A stretch of DNA of 29,837 bases from Planctomycetota bacterium (GCA_023432465.1 JAEYUO010000098.1:1-29837), one strand, 5' to 3'; counted from the first letter of the stretch, positions 15,128 through 24,209 are shown. Translations and numbers: made by a program. Notes: a model not told the origin generated them from the letters alone.

Positions 15128-15346
15128 TCACTGGCGGTAGGTGATCCGCGCCTTGGTGAGGTCATATGGGCTGAGCTCGACGGTCACCCGGTCGCCCGGG
15201 AGGATGCGGATGTAGTTCATGCGCATCTTGCCCGAGACGTAGGCCAGAATCTTGTGGCCGTTGGGGAGCTTGACCGTGAACATGGCGTTCGGCAAGGCTT
15301 CCTCGACCACTGCGTCGAGCGTGAGTTTGTCGTCCTGTTTGCTCAT
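15128..15346 (-). CDS. infA: Translation initiation factor IF-1
   Basis: The product has 72 residues, the standard length. IF-1 is a one-domain OB-fold protein that blocks the A site of the 30S subunit during initiation. Conserved parts are 'ALPNAMFTVKLPNGHKILAY', 'VSGKMRMNYIRILPGDRVTV' and the end 'LSPYDLTKARITYR'. A gaggg ribosome binding site lies 2-7 bases before ATG 15346. It follows secY by 33 bases. The adk and map genes commonly found between secY and infA are absent. A longer spacer of 191 bases follows before rpmJ. Confidence 0.98.
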   Translation of the reverse strand: MSKQDDKLTLDAVVEEALPNAMFTVKLPNGHKILAYVSGKMRMNYIRILPGDRVTVELSPYDLTKARITYRQ

Positions 15347-15379
15347 AACCCTCTTTGATTGGGCGTGCCGCGGGGGCGG

Positions 15380-16798
<1,419 letters not shown>

Positions 16799-16831
16799 GA
16801 CCGTCCGTGTCGACTACCCGCCGGAACCGCC

Positions 16832-17461
16832 TCAGGCTTTCGGGGCGGGCTTCTTGGCTGCATCAGCTTCCGGCGCATCGGCCTCGGCGTCGATGGCCTT
16901 GGGCTTCTTGGCGCCGGAGGAACGATTCAACTTCTTGGTGAGGTTCTTGGGGGTCTTGTCGTCGCTGTTGCGATCGACGCCGCGGACCATGTCGCGCCGG
17001 GTGCCGGTCTCGTTGACCTTTCCGCCTGCGCCCTCGATGAGCTTGCGGGCCTTGCCGGAGACGCGGGCCGCGGTGACATCGAGCTTGGCGTTGAGGGTCA
17101 TGTCGCCGAGATCGCCGAGGATCTTGAGGTCGCGCGAGTCATCGCGGATCAGACCGGCCTTGATGAGGGTCTCGGTGTTGACCGTCCCGCCCTTGGCGAA
17201 CGCGGGGTTGGCGAGGATCGCACGGATGTTGACGGTCCAGAAGCGGTTGGTGAAGTTGGCGTTGGTGAAGCCGAACTTCCGCAGGCGGCGGAAGTAGGGC
17301 ATCTGGCCACCTTCGAAGCCGGTCTTGCGGGCGGTGCCGGAACGGCTGCCCGCGCCCTTCTGGCCGCGGCCGGAGCGCTTGCCGCCGCTGCCGGTGCCCC
17401 GGCCGACGCGCTTGCGCCGCTTGTTGCGGCCTGCGAGTTGCGTGATTTCGTGGATCATCAT
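16832..17461 (-). CDS. rplO: 50S ribosomal protein L15 with C-terminal extension
   Basis: The product has 209 residues against the usual ~145. L15 is an early-assembly protein deep in the large subunit. The N-terminal region has the family's Gly/Arg-rich arm 'RRKRVGRGTGSGGKRSGRGQ' and 'RKTGFEGGQMPYFRRLRKFG'. The globular part includes 'GGTVNTETLIKAGLI' and 'KLDVTAARVSGKARKLIEGA'. The last 60 residues form a Lys/Ala/Asp-rich tail with no clear fold. Two adjacent ATGs occur; the first (17461) is better placed relative to ggag. rpmD, normally just before rplO, is missing: only 66 bases separate rpsE and rplO. Confidence 0.97.
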   Translation of the reverse strand: MMIHEITQLAGRNKRRKRVGRGTGSGGKRSGRGQKGAGSRSGTARKTGFEGGQMPYFRRLRKFGFTNANFTNRFWTVNIRAILANPAFAKGGTVNTETLIKAGLIRDDSRDLKILGDLGDMTLNAKLDVTAARVSGKARKLIEGAGGKVNETGTRRDMVRGVDRNSDDKTPKNLTKKLNRSSGAKKPKAIDAEADAPEADAAKKPAPKA

Positions 17462-17527
17462 GGTCGGTCACTCCAGCGATGCATCGGCCGCGGGGCCGCG
17501 AAGATTCGTGTGGGATCAGGAACGGGA

Positions 17528-18226
17528 TCAGGCCTGGGCGGGTGCTCCACCGGCGGCATCGGACGGCGCTGCGGGGGCGGACTCGCCACCCTCTGGGCCA
17601 CGGCGACGGGGGCGGTTTCCGCCGCGACCCTTGCGCTCGTTGCCGACGGTGTTGACGGGGCCGCGGGCGCGCTGCTCCTTGCCGGCGGACTTGGGCATGA
17701 AGGCCTTGCCCTTCTCGATGCGGTCCTCGATCTGGGTGCGCTCGAGGGTCTGGCCGCGGAGGCCGGCGACAACGTCGGGGGTCTGGAGCTGCTCAAGGCC
17801 GTCGAACACGGCCTTGACGACATTGCGTGCGTTGGTCGATCCGAAGCACTTGCTGAGGGCATCGGTGATGCCGGCGAGTTCGAGGATCGAGCGGACGACG
17901 GTGCCCGCGACGACGCCGGTACCGGGCGAGGCGGGGAGGAGGCGGACCTTGGACGCGGAGAAGACGCCCTCGACCTCGTGGTTGAAGGTGCCGCCCATGC
18001 GGGGGATGGTCAGGAGCTTGCGCTTGGCGTACTTCTGAGCCTTCTCGATCGCGTTGGGGACTTCGTTGGCCTTGGCGTAGCCGTAGCCGATCTGCCCGTT
18101 GCGGTTTCCCACAACGACCAGCGCGCCGAAGCTGAAGCGGCGGCCGCCCTTGACGGTCGAGGCGGTGCGGTACACGCCGATCGTCGTGGACTCAAGACTT
18201 GTCGATTCATCAAGGAGTTCGGCCAT
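17528..18226 (-). CDS. rpsE: 30S ribosomal protein S5
   Basis: The product has 232 residues against about 165 in E. coli. S5 shapes the mRNA entry and decoding accuracy. The double-stranded-RNA-binding-like N-domain has 'TVKGGRRFSFGALVVVGNRN' and 'GQIGYGYAKANEVPNAIEKA'; the C-domain has 'LLPASPGTGVVAGTVVRSIL' and 'CFGSTNARNVVKAVFDGL'. A tail of about 60 residues rich in Gly, Arg, Pro and Ala follows. It is 57 bases after rplR. The ribosome binding site is weak (cgagcagcac). Confidence 0.97.
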   Translation of the reverse strand: MAELLDESTSLESTTIGVYRTASTVKGGRRFSFGALVVVGNRNGQIGYGYAKANEVPNAIEKAQKYAKRKLLTIPRMGGTFNHEVEGVFSASKVRLLPASPGTGVVAGTVVRSILELAGITDALSKCFGSTNARNVVKAVFDGLEQLQTPDVVAGLRGQTLERTQIEDRIEKGKAFMPKSAGKEQRARGPVNTVGNERKGRGGNRPRRRGPEGGESAPAAPSDAAGGAPAQA

Positions 18227-18283
18227 GTGTGCTGCTCGTGTGAAACGTGGATCGTTGGTTGCTGCGCTGTGGGCGCCGGTTGA

Positions 18284-18646
18284 TTAGAACTTGAGACCTG
18301 CCTCGCGTGCGGCATCGGCCAGGGCCTTGACCCTGCCGTGGAACTTGAAGCCGCCGCGGTCGAAGCAGACGGCGGCGATGCCGCCCTGCTTGGCGCGTTC
18401 GGCCAGGAGCTTGCCGACGATCGCCGCCGACTTGGAGTTGCCGGACTTCTCGCTGCCGGCCGCGGACTCTCGCGAGCACGCGGACGCGAGGGTGCGTCCG
18501 GCCAGATCGTCGATGATCTGGGCGTAGATGTGCTTGGCGGACTTGTACACCGCGAGACGGGGACGCGAGGGCGTGCCGCTGACGTTGCCGCGGACGCGCC
18601 GGTGGCGCCGTGAGAGGCGGAATGCCTTGTGGGAGTTCTTGTCCAT
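18284..18646 (-). CDS. rplR: 50S ribosomal protein L18
   Basis: The product has 120 residues, the normal length. L18 binds 5S rRNA in the central protuberance. The start at 18646 is chosen because upstream in-frame sequence is antisense-like shadow of rplF. Motifs: 'RRHRRVRGNVSGTPSRPRLA', 'VYKSAKHIYAQIIDD' and the C-terminal 'AAVCFDRGGFKFHGRVKALA' with 'DAAREAGLKF'. It lies 41 bases after rplF. No unusual insertion was seen. Confidence 0.97.
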   Translation of the reverse strand: MDKNSHKAFRLSRRHRRVRGNVSGTPSRPRLAVYKSAKHIYAQIIDDLAGRTLASACSRESAAGSEKSGNSKSAAIVGKLLAERAKQGGIAAVCFDRGGFKFHGRVKALADAAREAGLKF

Positions 18647-18687
18647 AGTCGATCGCTCCGGGCGTTGGGCCCTGCTTGCTTCGTGAA

Positions 18688-19239
18688 TCAGGCGCCGAAC
18701 TGCTTGCCCTGCTTGCGCTTGATGGTTTCTTCCTTGTACTTGATGCCCTTGCCGTTGTAGGGCTCGGGCTTGCGGCGGGCCCGCATGTCGGCGGCGAACT
18801 GCCCGACGGCCTTCTTGTCCGGCCCCTTGATGGTGACGAACTGCTTGTCGACCGTGACATCGAGCCCGGCGGGGATCGGCATGACGATGGGGTTGGCGAA
18901 GCCGACGGTCAGCTTGATGTTCTTGCCCTGCAGGGCGGCTGTCCAGCCGACGCCAACGACCTCCATGACCTTCTCGTAGCCCTTGTTGACTCCCTCGACG
19001 GCGTTCTGGAGGAGCGCGCGGGTGGTGCCCCAATAGGCAGCGGCGGCGGGGTTGTCGGCGTGGCCATCGGCGATGGTGACGCCGAGCTGCTTGCCGGCCT
19101 CGTCGAAGGTGACCTTGACCTCCTCGCGGACGGGGACGATCAGGGAGTGCTTGGCGCCGGAGATCGTCACCTTGTCGGCGGCGACCTGGACCTTGACACC
19201 TGCGGGGAGGGCTACTGGTTTCTTTCCGATACGGGACAT
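18688..19239 (-). CDS. rplF: 50S ribosomal protein L6
   Basis: The product has 183 residues. L6 sits near the factor-binding site and the sarcin-ricin loop. It has the two-copy RNA-binding fold: 'MSRIGKKPVALPAGVKVQVA' opens the first copy, and the second contains 'FVTIKGPDKKAVGQFAADMR' followed by the conserved end 'RKPEPYNGKGIKYKEETIKR'. The start ATG 19239 has gagcaac upstream. It is 61 bases after rpsH. The spacing is typical for the cluster and there is no extension. Confidence 0.98.
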   Translation of the reverse strand: MSRIGKKPVALPAGVKVQVAADKVTISGAKHSLIVPVREEVKVTFDEAGKQLGVTIADGHADNPAAAAYWGTTRALLQNAVEGVNKGYEKVMEVVGVGWTAALQGKNIKLTVGFANPIVMPIPAGLDVTVDKQFVTIKGPDKKAVGQFAADMRARRKPEPYNGKGIKYKEETIKRKQGKQFGA

Positions 19240-19300
19240 TGTCTGTTGCTCCTCATCCGATCCGCTTCAACCGGACGGCTTCGACGTGTGGTGCCTGGTG

Positions 19301-19699
19301 TTAACCGACGATGCAGAGAAGTTCGCCGCCGACGCGCTCGGTGCGTGCCTTGCGGTCGCTCATCACGCCCTTGGAGGTTGAAACGATGGCGATGCCGAGG
19401 CCCTGGAGGGGGCGCGGGAGGTCATCCACGCTCTGGTAGACGCGGCGACCGGGCTTGCTCTCGCGATGGAGCGAGTTGAGCACGGTCTCGCCGCGGGGGC
19501 CGTACTTGAGCTTGACCTTGATTCGGCCCTGTCGTCCGTCCTCGACGACTTCGTAACTGTCGATGTAGCCCTCATCGCGGAGGACGTCCGCGATACCGCG
19601 GCAGACCTTCGAGTTGAGGCACTCCACGATCTTGGCCTTGATGCTCGCAGCGTTTCGGATGCGAGTGAGCATGTCTGAAATGGGGTCGTTCATCGACAT
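19301..19699 (-). CDS. rpsH: 30S ribosomal protein S8
   Basis: The product has 132 residues. S8 binds helix 21 of 16S rRNA and in E. coli represses the spc operon. The start ATG 19699 (M-S-M-N-D-P) is preceded by aggg. Motifs: 'DPISDMLTRIRNAASIKAKI', 'YGPRGETVLNSLHRESKPGR' and the conserved end 'GIAIVSTSKGVMSDRKA' with 'VGGELLCIVG'. It is 70 bases after rpsN. Whether it autoregulates here cannot be read from the sequence. Confidence 0.97.
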   Translation of the reverse strand: MSMNDPISDMLTRIRNAASIKAKIVECLNSKVCRGIADVLRDEGYIDSYEVVEDGRQGRIKVKLKYGPRGETVLNSLHRESKPGRRVYQSVDDLPRPLQGLGIAIVSTSKGVMSDRKARTERVGGELLCIVG

Positions 19700-19769
19700 C
19701 GGGCAGTCCCTGTGGCGCAACGCGCCGTCAATACTCGGTCTGGGTCGGAAAGGTCCCTGGGGCGTGTTC

Positions 19770-19955
19770 TTACCAGCTTGACTTGCGCATCCCCGGGATC
19801 TTGCCCTCGAGGGCGAGCTTCCGGAGCATGATGCGGCTGATGCGGAACTTGCGATAGACGCCGCGGGCGCGCCCGGTGAGTTCGCAGCGACGCACGATGC
19901 GTGTGCTGTACTTGGGCTTTCGGTTCGCCCGTGCTGTCTGGGCCTTCGTCGCCAT
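19770..19955 (-). CDS. rpsN: 30S ribosomal protein S14, short form without zinc ligands
   Basis: The product has 61 residues, the length of the zinc-binding (type Z) S14. However, the CxxC...CxxC pattern is lost: the four ligand positions read C24, T27, S40 and M43 ('RCELTGR' and 'ISRIMLR'). The residues around them resemble the zinc-free long S14 ('RC..TGR', 'SRI'), while the N-terminal half of the long form is absent. The end 'GKIPGMRKSSW' is canonical. S14 lies in the head of the small subunit next to S3 and S10. The start is supported by ggag upstream of ATG 19955. This is a hybrid of the two S14 types. Confidence 0.95.
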   Translation of the reverse strand: MATKAQTARANRKPKYSTRIVRRCELTGRARGVYRKFRISRIMLRKLALEGKIPGMRKSSW

Positions 19956-20016
19956 ACGTTCTTCTCCGTCAATCCCTACGCGGGTTCAGTCAGTTACTCT
20001 GGCAAGTCACTCGGGC

Positions 20017-20673
20017 TCAGGCGGCTCTGGGTTCGCGCTTCTCTTCGCGGCGGAAGGGCATTCCGAGTTCCGCGAGGACGAACCGGCTCAGGTCCGGCGA
20101 GGAGTTGCTGAAGATCATGTTGATGTTCATGCCGTGGGTGAACGTCACCTCGGCCATGTTGATTTCGGGGAACACGCCCTGCTCGGAGAGGCCCATGGCG
20201 TAGTTGCCCTGGCGATCGAAGCTGCGGTCGTTGAGGCCGCGGAAGTCCTTGATACGGGGCGTGGCGAGGTTGATGAGCCGGTCGAGGAAGTACCACATGC
20301 GCTCGCGGCGGAGGGTGACCATGGCGGCGGTTTCGTAGCCTTCGCGGACCTTGAAGTTCGAGACGCTCTTCTTGGCCTTGAGGACGACGGGCTTCTGGCC
20401 GCTGATCGTGGTGAGCGTGTCGAGCACGGTCGCCTTGACGTTGGGGGGCAGCTTGGTGCCGTCGAGGTGGCGTCCCATGTTGACGTTGATGACGATGGAG
20501 CGCAGCCGGGGCTGGGCCATCGGGTTCGCGAGGCCGAACTTCTCGGCGAGGGCCTTGCGGACCTTCTCCTCGTAGACGCCCTTGAGGCGCGGGGGAGGGA
20601 GGGGCCCGACGGGCGCATCGTCATCGCCCTTGGTTCGCTTGCCCTGCGGCTTCTTTGTCATGTCCTTGGCCAT
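20017..20673 (-). CDS. rplE: 50S ribosomal protein L5
   Basis: The product has 218 residues against about 180 usually. L5 binds 5S rRNA and contacts P-site tRNA. The extra residues form a Lys/Pro-rich N-terminal leader ('KKPQGKRTKGDDDAPVGPLP'). The family core begins with 'YEEKVRKALAEKFGLANPM' and includes 'SGQKPVVLKAKKSVSNFKVR', 'ETAAMVTLRRERMWYFLDRL' and 'RIKDFRGLNDRSFDRQGNYA'. It starts 33 bases after rplX. The leader has no in-frame alternative start near the core, so the long form is real on present evidence. Confidence 0.97.
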   Translation of the reverse strand: MAKDMTKKPQGKRTKGDDDAPVGPLPPPRLKGVYEEKVRKALAEKFGLANPMAQPRLRSIVINVNMGRHLDGTKLPPNVKATVLDTLTTISGQKPVVLKAKKSVSNFKVREGYETAAMVTLRRERMWYFLDRLINLATPRIKDFRGLNDRSFDRQGNYAMGLSEQGVFPEINMAEVTFTHGMNINMIFSNSSPDLSRFVLAELGMPFRREEKREPRAA

Positions 20674-20706
20674 TGATCGTTTCCGGGTTCTGAAGTTCGC
20701 TGGCGA

Positions 20707-21090
20707 TTACTTCTTGGCGGGCTTGGAGGTCTTTGCGGGCTTGGCGGCGTGCTTCTTCTTGGCATCGGGGCCGCGGACGACGCCCAGTTCCTTGCCGCCA
20801 CGGGCGGCGACGCGGACCTTGCTGCCGTCGGGCTTGGCGACGAAGCGGACGCGGGTGGGCTTGCCGTCGACGACGGGGCTGACATTGGAGATGTGCAGCG
20901 GGGCCTCCCGGGTGATGATTCCGCCCTGGGGATTCAGCCGGGTGGGCTTGAGGTGCTTGGTGCGGAGGTTGATGCCCTTGACGATGACGCGATCCTCCTT
21001 GGTGAGGATGCGCATGATCGTGCCAACCTTGCCCTTGTGAGAGCCGCTGTTGACGATGACGTTATCGCCGGTGCGTACGTGGCGTGCCAT
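20707..21090 (-). CDS. rplX: 50S ribosomal protein L24
   Basis: The product has 127 residues. L24 starts large-subunit assembly near the 5' end of 23S rRNA. The KOW motif 'HVRTGDNVIVNSGSHKGKVG' is at the N-terminus, followed by 'VKGINLRTKHLKPTRLNPQG' and 'GIITREAPLHISNVSPV'. The C-terminus is a Lys/Ala/Pro-rich tail of about 20 residues beyond the usual end. It starts only 2 bases after the rplN stop, so the two are probably translationally coupled. Confidence 0.97.
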   Translation of the reverse strand: MARHVRTGDNVIVNSGSHKGKVGTIMRILTKEDRVIVKGINLRTKHLKPTRLNPQGGIITREAPLHISNVSPVVDGKPTRVRFVAKPDGSKVRVAARGGKELGVVRGPDAKKKHAAKPAKTSKPAKK

Positions 21091-21092
21091 GT

Positions 21093-21479
21093 TCAGACGA
21101 CCTCCGGTGCGAGGGACACGATCTTCATGTAGTTCTTTTCGCGGAGCTCGCGAGCGACGGGCCCGAAGATGCGGGTGCCCTTGGGGTTTCCGTCGTCGCC
21201 GATGAGCACCACGGCGTTGGTATCAAACTTGACGTACGAGCCATCGGGGCGGCGGGTGGCCTTGGTGGTGCGGACGACGACGGCCTTGGACTTGTCTCCG
21301 GCCTTGACCTCCGCTCCGGGGAGGGCCTTCTTGATGGAGACCAGCACGCGGTCGCCGATGCCGGCGATGCGACGGGTGAACGCCCCGCTCTTGGTCGAGC
21401 CGCCGTAGACACGGATGACGTAGGCCTCCTTGGCCCCGCTGTTATCCGCGACTTCGCAACGTGTTTCCTGCTGCAGCAT
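21093..21479 (-). CDS. rplN: 50S ribosomal protein L14
   Basis: The product has 128 residues. L14 forms part of the intersubunit bridge with 16S helix 44. The conserved start 'MLQQETRCEVADNSGAKEAY' and the end 'GTRIFGPVARELREKNYMKI' are intact. A few more residues than usual lie around 'KATRRPDGSYVKFDTNAVV' but the fold is clear. It is 56 bases after rpsQ. Nothing unusual in regulation was seen. Confidence 0.98.
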   Translation of the reverse strand: MLQQETRCEVADNSGAKEAYVIRVYGGSTKSGAFTRRIAGIGDRVLVSIKKALPGAEVKAGDKSKAVVVRTTKATRRPDGSYVKFDTNAVVLIGDDGNPKGTRIFGPVARELREKNYMKIVSLAPEVV

Positions 21480-21535
21480 CTTCGTTTACCTCTTCGACCC
21501 GCGGGGCATGGGGCCCGTCGCGAGGCGAGAAACTG

Positions 21536-21856
21536 TCAGTCCTTGATCAACTCAACCCGGCGGCTCTTGGAGACGATGCGGACCAGGCGCCAGCGCTTGG
21601 TCTTGCTGATGGGGCGGCACTGCGCGACCTCGACCGTGTCGCCCAGGCTGGACTCGTTGTTCTCGTCGTGCACCTGGAGGATGGTGCGCTTGGAGACATA
21701 CTTGCCGTACTTGGAGTGGCGCTCCTTGAAGTGCACAACGACCTTGCGGGTCTTGGCGCACTTGTCGGACTCGACCACGCCCACCTTGGTGCCGTGGAGA
21801 GTCGCGGGCTCCGTGGGAGCGGTCTGAGCGGTCTTGCTGGTCGTCGTCTTGGCCAT
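21536..21856 (-). CDS. rpsQ: 30S ribosomal protein S17 with N-terminal extension
   Basis: The product has 106 residues against about 85 usually. S17 is an OB-fold primary binder of 16S rRNA. The first 20 residues are Thr/Ala-rich ('MAKTTTSKTAQTAPTEPA'). The core has 'KVGVVESDKCAKTRKVVVHF', 'RHSKYGKYVSKRTILQVHDE' and 'LGDTVEVAQCRPISKTKRWR'. It follows rpmC by 49 bases. The family's KRT and SKTKRWR residues are kept. Confidence 0.97.
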   Translation of the reverse strand: MAKTTTSKTAQTAPTEPATLHGTKVGVVESDKCAKTRKVVVHFKERHSKYGKYVSKRTILQVHDENNESSLGDTVEVAQCRPISKTKRWRLVRIVSKSRRVELIKD

Positions 21857-21905
21857 GGCGGCTTATCCGTTTCCTTGCTCGCCCGCGTGGGCGGGCGTTG
21901 TTCAA

Positions 21906-22106
21906 TCAGCTCTTGCGTGCCCGACGGGCGTTCTGCTCGGTCAGGATCCTGGCGATATCCCTCTTGGTCTTGCCGTAAACCGAGGAGTCCTCGACCTTCT
22001 CGGTCACGAACTGGGAGCGGATCGTGTGCAACTGCGTGCGCAGCCGCTTGACCTCGAGCCCGATTTCCTCATCCGTCAGTTTTCGCACTTCTTCGCCGGT
22101 CATCAT
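21906..22106 (-). CDS. rpmC: 50S ribosomal protein L29
   Basis: The product has 66 residues, the usual length. L29 is a two-helix protein near the tunnel exit where trigger factor and SRP dock. The helical pattern 'EVRKLTDEEIGLEVKRLRTQ' and the end 'VYGKTKRDIARILTEQNARR' are typical. Two ATGs start the frame; the first is used. It is 39 bases after rplP. Confidence 0.96.
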   Translation of the reverse strand: MMTGEEVRKLTDEEIGLEVKRLRTQLHTIRSQFVTEKVEDSSVYGKTKRDIARILTEQNARRARKS

Positions 22107-22145
22107 TCGATCCTCGTTCGATCCGGAACCCTGAACATCACCTGC

Positions 22146-22565
22146 TTACACGGACAGACGGCGGCCGACGAACCGGCACTTCACCGGCATCTTCATCGCG
22201 ACGCGGACCAGGGCCTTCTTGGCGAGGGCCTCGGGGACGCCCGCGATCTCGAAGAGCATGGTGCCGGGCTTGACCCGCGCCGCCCAGTAGTCCACATCCG
22301 CCTTGCCGGTACCCATTCGAGTTTCCAGCGGCTTCTTGCTGATGGGCTTGTCCGGGAAGACCCGGATGAACAGCTTGCCTTCGCGCTTGAGGAAGTGCTG
22401 AGCGGCGATACGGCCGGCCTCGAGGGTGCGCGCGGGGACCCACGCGCCCTCCATCGACTGGAGGCCGAACTCGCCGAAGGCGACGTAGTTGCCCTTGGTC
22501 GCCTTGCGGGGTCGGATCCGCCGCATTTCCTTGCGGTACTTGACTCGTTTTGGCATCAACGCCAT
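22146..22565 (-). CDS. rplP: 50S ribosomal protein L16
   Basis: The product has 139 residues. L16 organises the A-site and the peptidyl transferase region. ATG 22565 (M-A-L-M-P-K-R) is supported by ggag 8 bases upstream; the M at position 4 gives the more usual N-terminus. Motifs: 'MPKRVKYRKEMRRIRPRKAT', 'YVAFGEFGLQSMEGAWVPAR' and 'KPLETRMGTGKADVDYWAAR'. The arginine-rich loop and the Met-Gly-Thr-Gly loop are intact. It lies 40 bases after rpsC. Confidence 0.98.
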   Translation of the reverse strand: MALMPKRVKYRKEMRRIRPRKATKGNYVAFGEFGLQSMEGAWVPARTLEAGRIAAQHFLKREGKLFIRVFPDKPISKKPLETRMGTGKADVDYWAARVKPGTMLFEIAGVPEALAKKALVRVAMKMPVKCRFVGRRLSV

Positions 22566-22605
22566 GCATCACACTCCGTCTGCTGCGAACATCCGACTCT
22601 CTGAC

Positions 22606-23310
22606 TTAGCGACGACCACGGGCGCGGGCGCGACCGCCGGCCGCCTTGGACTCGGTCTCGTCGACCATGCCCTGGGTGTACATACCTTTATAGATCCAGC
22701 ACTTCACACCGATCGCGCCGTAGGTCGTGAAAGCCTCCGACTGGGCGTAGTCGATGTTTGCCTGGAGGGTGCTCAACGGGAGCGAGCCCAGCTTGACCGC
22801 GAGGACGCGGCTCATCTCGGCCCCGCCGAGGCGGCCGGAGATCTGGATCTTCACGCCCGATGCGCCCGCCTGCATGGCGGCCTCGGCACGCATCTTGACG
22901 ACGCGGCGGAAGCTGGCACGCTTGCGGAGCTGCTCGGCGACGCTCTCGCCGACGAGCTTGGCATCGAGGTCGGGGTTCTTGATCTCGATGATCGAGATCG
23001 AGACCTTGCGACCGGTCATGAGCTGCAGCTCCTCGGTGAGGCGGTCCACCTCGGCGCCCTTGGGGCCGATGACCAGGCCGGGGCGTGCAGTCTTGACGAT
23101 GATCTTGAGCTCTTCGCGGGTGCGCTCGATGTGGATATCGCTGACCGCGGCGTGTGGCGGCTGGCGATTGAATCGCTTATCGAGGAACTTGCGGAGCTTC
23201 TCATCTTCGATGAGAAGCTCGCCGTAAAGCGCCTTGGGGGCGTACCAGCGGCTCTTGTGAGCCTCGGTGATGCCGACCCGGAACCCAAATGGATGAGTCT
23301 TCTGGCCCAT
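22606..23310 (-). CDS. rpsC: 30S ribosomal protein S3
   Basis: The product has 234 residues. S3 lines the mRNA entry channel with S4 and S5. The start 23310 gives the universal 'MGQKTHPFGFRVGI'. The KH domain contains 'RPGLVIGPKGAEVDRLTEEL' (GxxG loop GPKG), and the C-domain contains 'GASGVKIQISGRLGGAEMSR' and 'ANIDYAQSEAFTTYGAIGVK'. The last residues are Arg/Ala-rich. Only 4 bases separate it from the rplV stop, so translation is probably coupled. Confidence 0.98.
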   Translation of the reverse strand: MGQKTHPFGFRVGITEAHKSRWYAPKALYGELLIEDEKLRKFLDKRFNRQPPHAAVSDIHIERTREELKIIVKTARPGLVIGPKGAEVDRLTEELQLMTGRKVSISIIEIKNPDLDAKLVGESVAEQLRKRASFRRVVKMRAEAAMQAGASGVKIQISGRLGGAEMSRVLAVKLGSLPLSTLQANIDYAQSEAFTTYGAIGVKCWIYKGMYTQGMVDETESKAAGGRARARGRR

Positions 23311-23314
23311 AGGT

Positions 23315-23857
23315 TCAGCGTTCCTCCACGCCCACGGTGATGTGGGACATGCGCTTGAGAATCGGGTGTGCACGGCCGCGGTCCTTCGGTTGGAACCGCT
23401 TCATGACCGGGCCATTGGCGACGACGCTCTCGGTCACGACGAGAGAGGCGGCATCGGCTCCGGCCTGCTCGGCCTCGGCGTACGCGGCCATCAGGGCCTG
23501 CTTGACATCCACCGCGGCTCGCTTGGTGGTGAAGGTGAGCAGGTTGACGGCGTGATCGAACTTCTTGCCGCGGATGAGATCCACGACCAGCTTGGCCTTG
23601 CGGGGGCTCCCACGGTGATAGCGGAAGACGTTGGTGAACCGGACGATGTCCTTGGGCTGGCACCCCAGCGCCTGGGCCATGGCCCGGATGTCCTCTGCCT
23701 TGCAACGCGGGTGATCGTTGCCGCGCATCCAGTTCTGGACGGCGGAGACGGCCCGGTCCTTCATGAGGCCGGTGCGTTCGACGGCGCGGGCGAGCGCTTC
23801 AACGCTCACGCCAGCGTCGGCGGCTCGGCTCTTCAGTTTTTCAGGATTGATCCTCAC
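23315..23857 (-). CDS. rplV: 50S ribosomal protein L22 fused to an N-terminal XRE-like helix-turn-helix
   Basis: The product has 180 residues against about 110 usually. Residues 78-180 are L22: 'RGSPRKAKLVVDLIRGKKFD', the tunnel-lining hairpin region and the conserved end 'GRAHPILKRMSHITVGVEE'. Residues 1-72 are extra and read like a Cro/CI-type helix-turn-helix: 'LKSRAADAGVSVEALARAV' (helices 1-2), 'DRAVSAVQNWMRGND' (candidate recognition helix with the XRE-like 'W.RG' turn) and 'KAEDIRAMAQALGCQPKDIV' (helix 4 onward). No in-frame start is seen near residue 75, and the frame is open throughout, so the fusion appears real. L22 lines the nascent-peptide tunnel. The added domain could bind rRNA, mRNA or DNA, which is inference. 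It follows rpsS by 55 bases. Confidence 0.92.
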   Translation of the reverse strand: MRINPEKLKSRAADAGVSVEALARAVERTGLMKDRAVSAVQNWMRGNDHPRCKAEDIRAMAQALGCQPKDIVRFTNVFRYHRGSPRKAKLVVDLIRGKKFDHAVNLLTFTTKRAAVDVKQALMAAYAEAEQAGADAASLVVTESVVANGPVMKRFQPKDRGRAHPILKRMSHITVGVEER

Positions 23858-23912
23858 GGCCTTATTCCTTGATGCTCAGTGATCCGGGCCGACGGCCGAC
23901 CCGGGGGAGTGC

Positions 23913-24209
23913 TTACTTCTTGCCCGAACCCGCCGCCTCCATGCCTTCCTTCTTGTTGGTGTGGCCGCGGAAGGTCCGCGTGAGGCTGAACTCTCCGAGC
24001 TTGTGGCCGACCATGTCCTCGGTCACGAACACGTCGAGGAACTGGCGGCCGTTGTGCACCTTGAAGGTGTGTCCGACGAACTCGGGCACGATGGTGCAGT
24101 CGCGGGCCCAGGTCTTCATGGCCTCGCGCTTGTTCTGCTGGTTCAAGCGCTCCACCCTGCGGTAGAGTCGCTCATCAACGTGCGGTCCCTTCTTGAGGCT
24201 GCGTCCCAT
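23913..24209 (-). CDS. rpsS: 30S ribosomal protein S19
   Basis: The product has 98 residues. S19 is in the small-subunit head and bridges to L5. Start 'MGRSLKKGPHVDERLYRRVE' and the core 'FVGHTFKVHNGRQFLDVFVT' and 'MVGHKLGEFSLTRTFRGHTN' are canonical. The C-terminal tail that contacts A-site tRNA ends 'KKEGMEAAGSGKK'. It is 44 bases after rplB. Confidence 0.98.
   Translation of the reverse strand: MGRSLKKGPHVDERLYRRVERLNQQNKREAMKTWARDCTIVPEFVGHTFKVHNGRQFLDVFVTEDMVGHKLGEFSLTRTFRGHTNKKEGMEAAGSGKK

Noticed and set aside
17462..17527. Search for rpmD (L30) between rpsE and rplO
   Set aside because: The 66-base spacer is far too short for the ~60-codon gene and contains no L30-like sequence.
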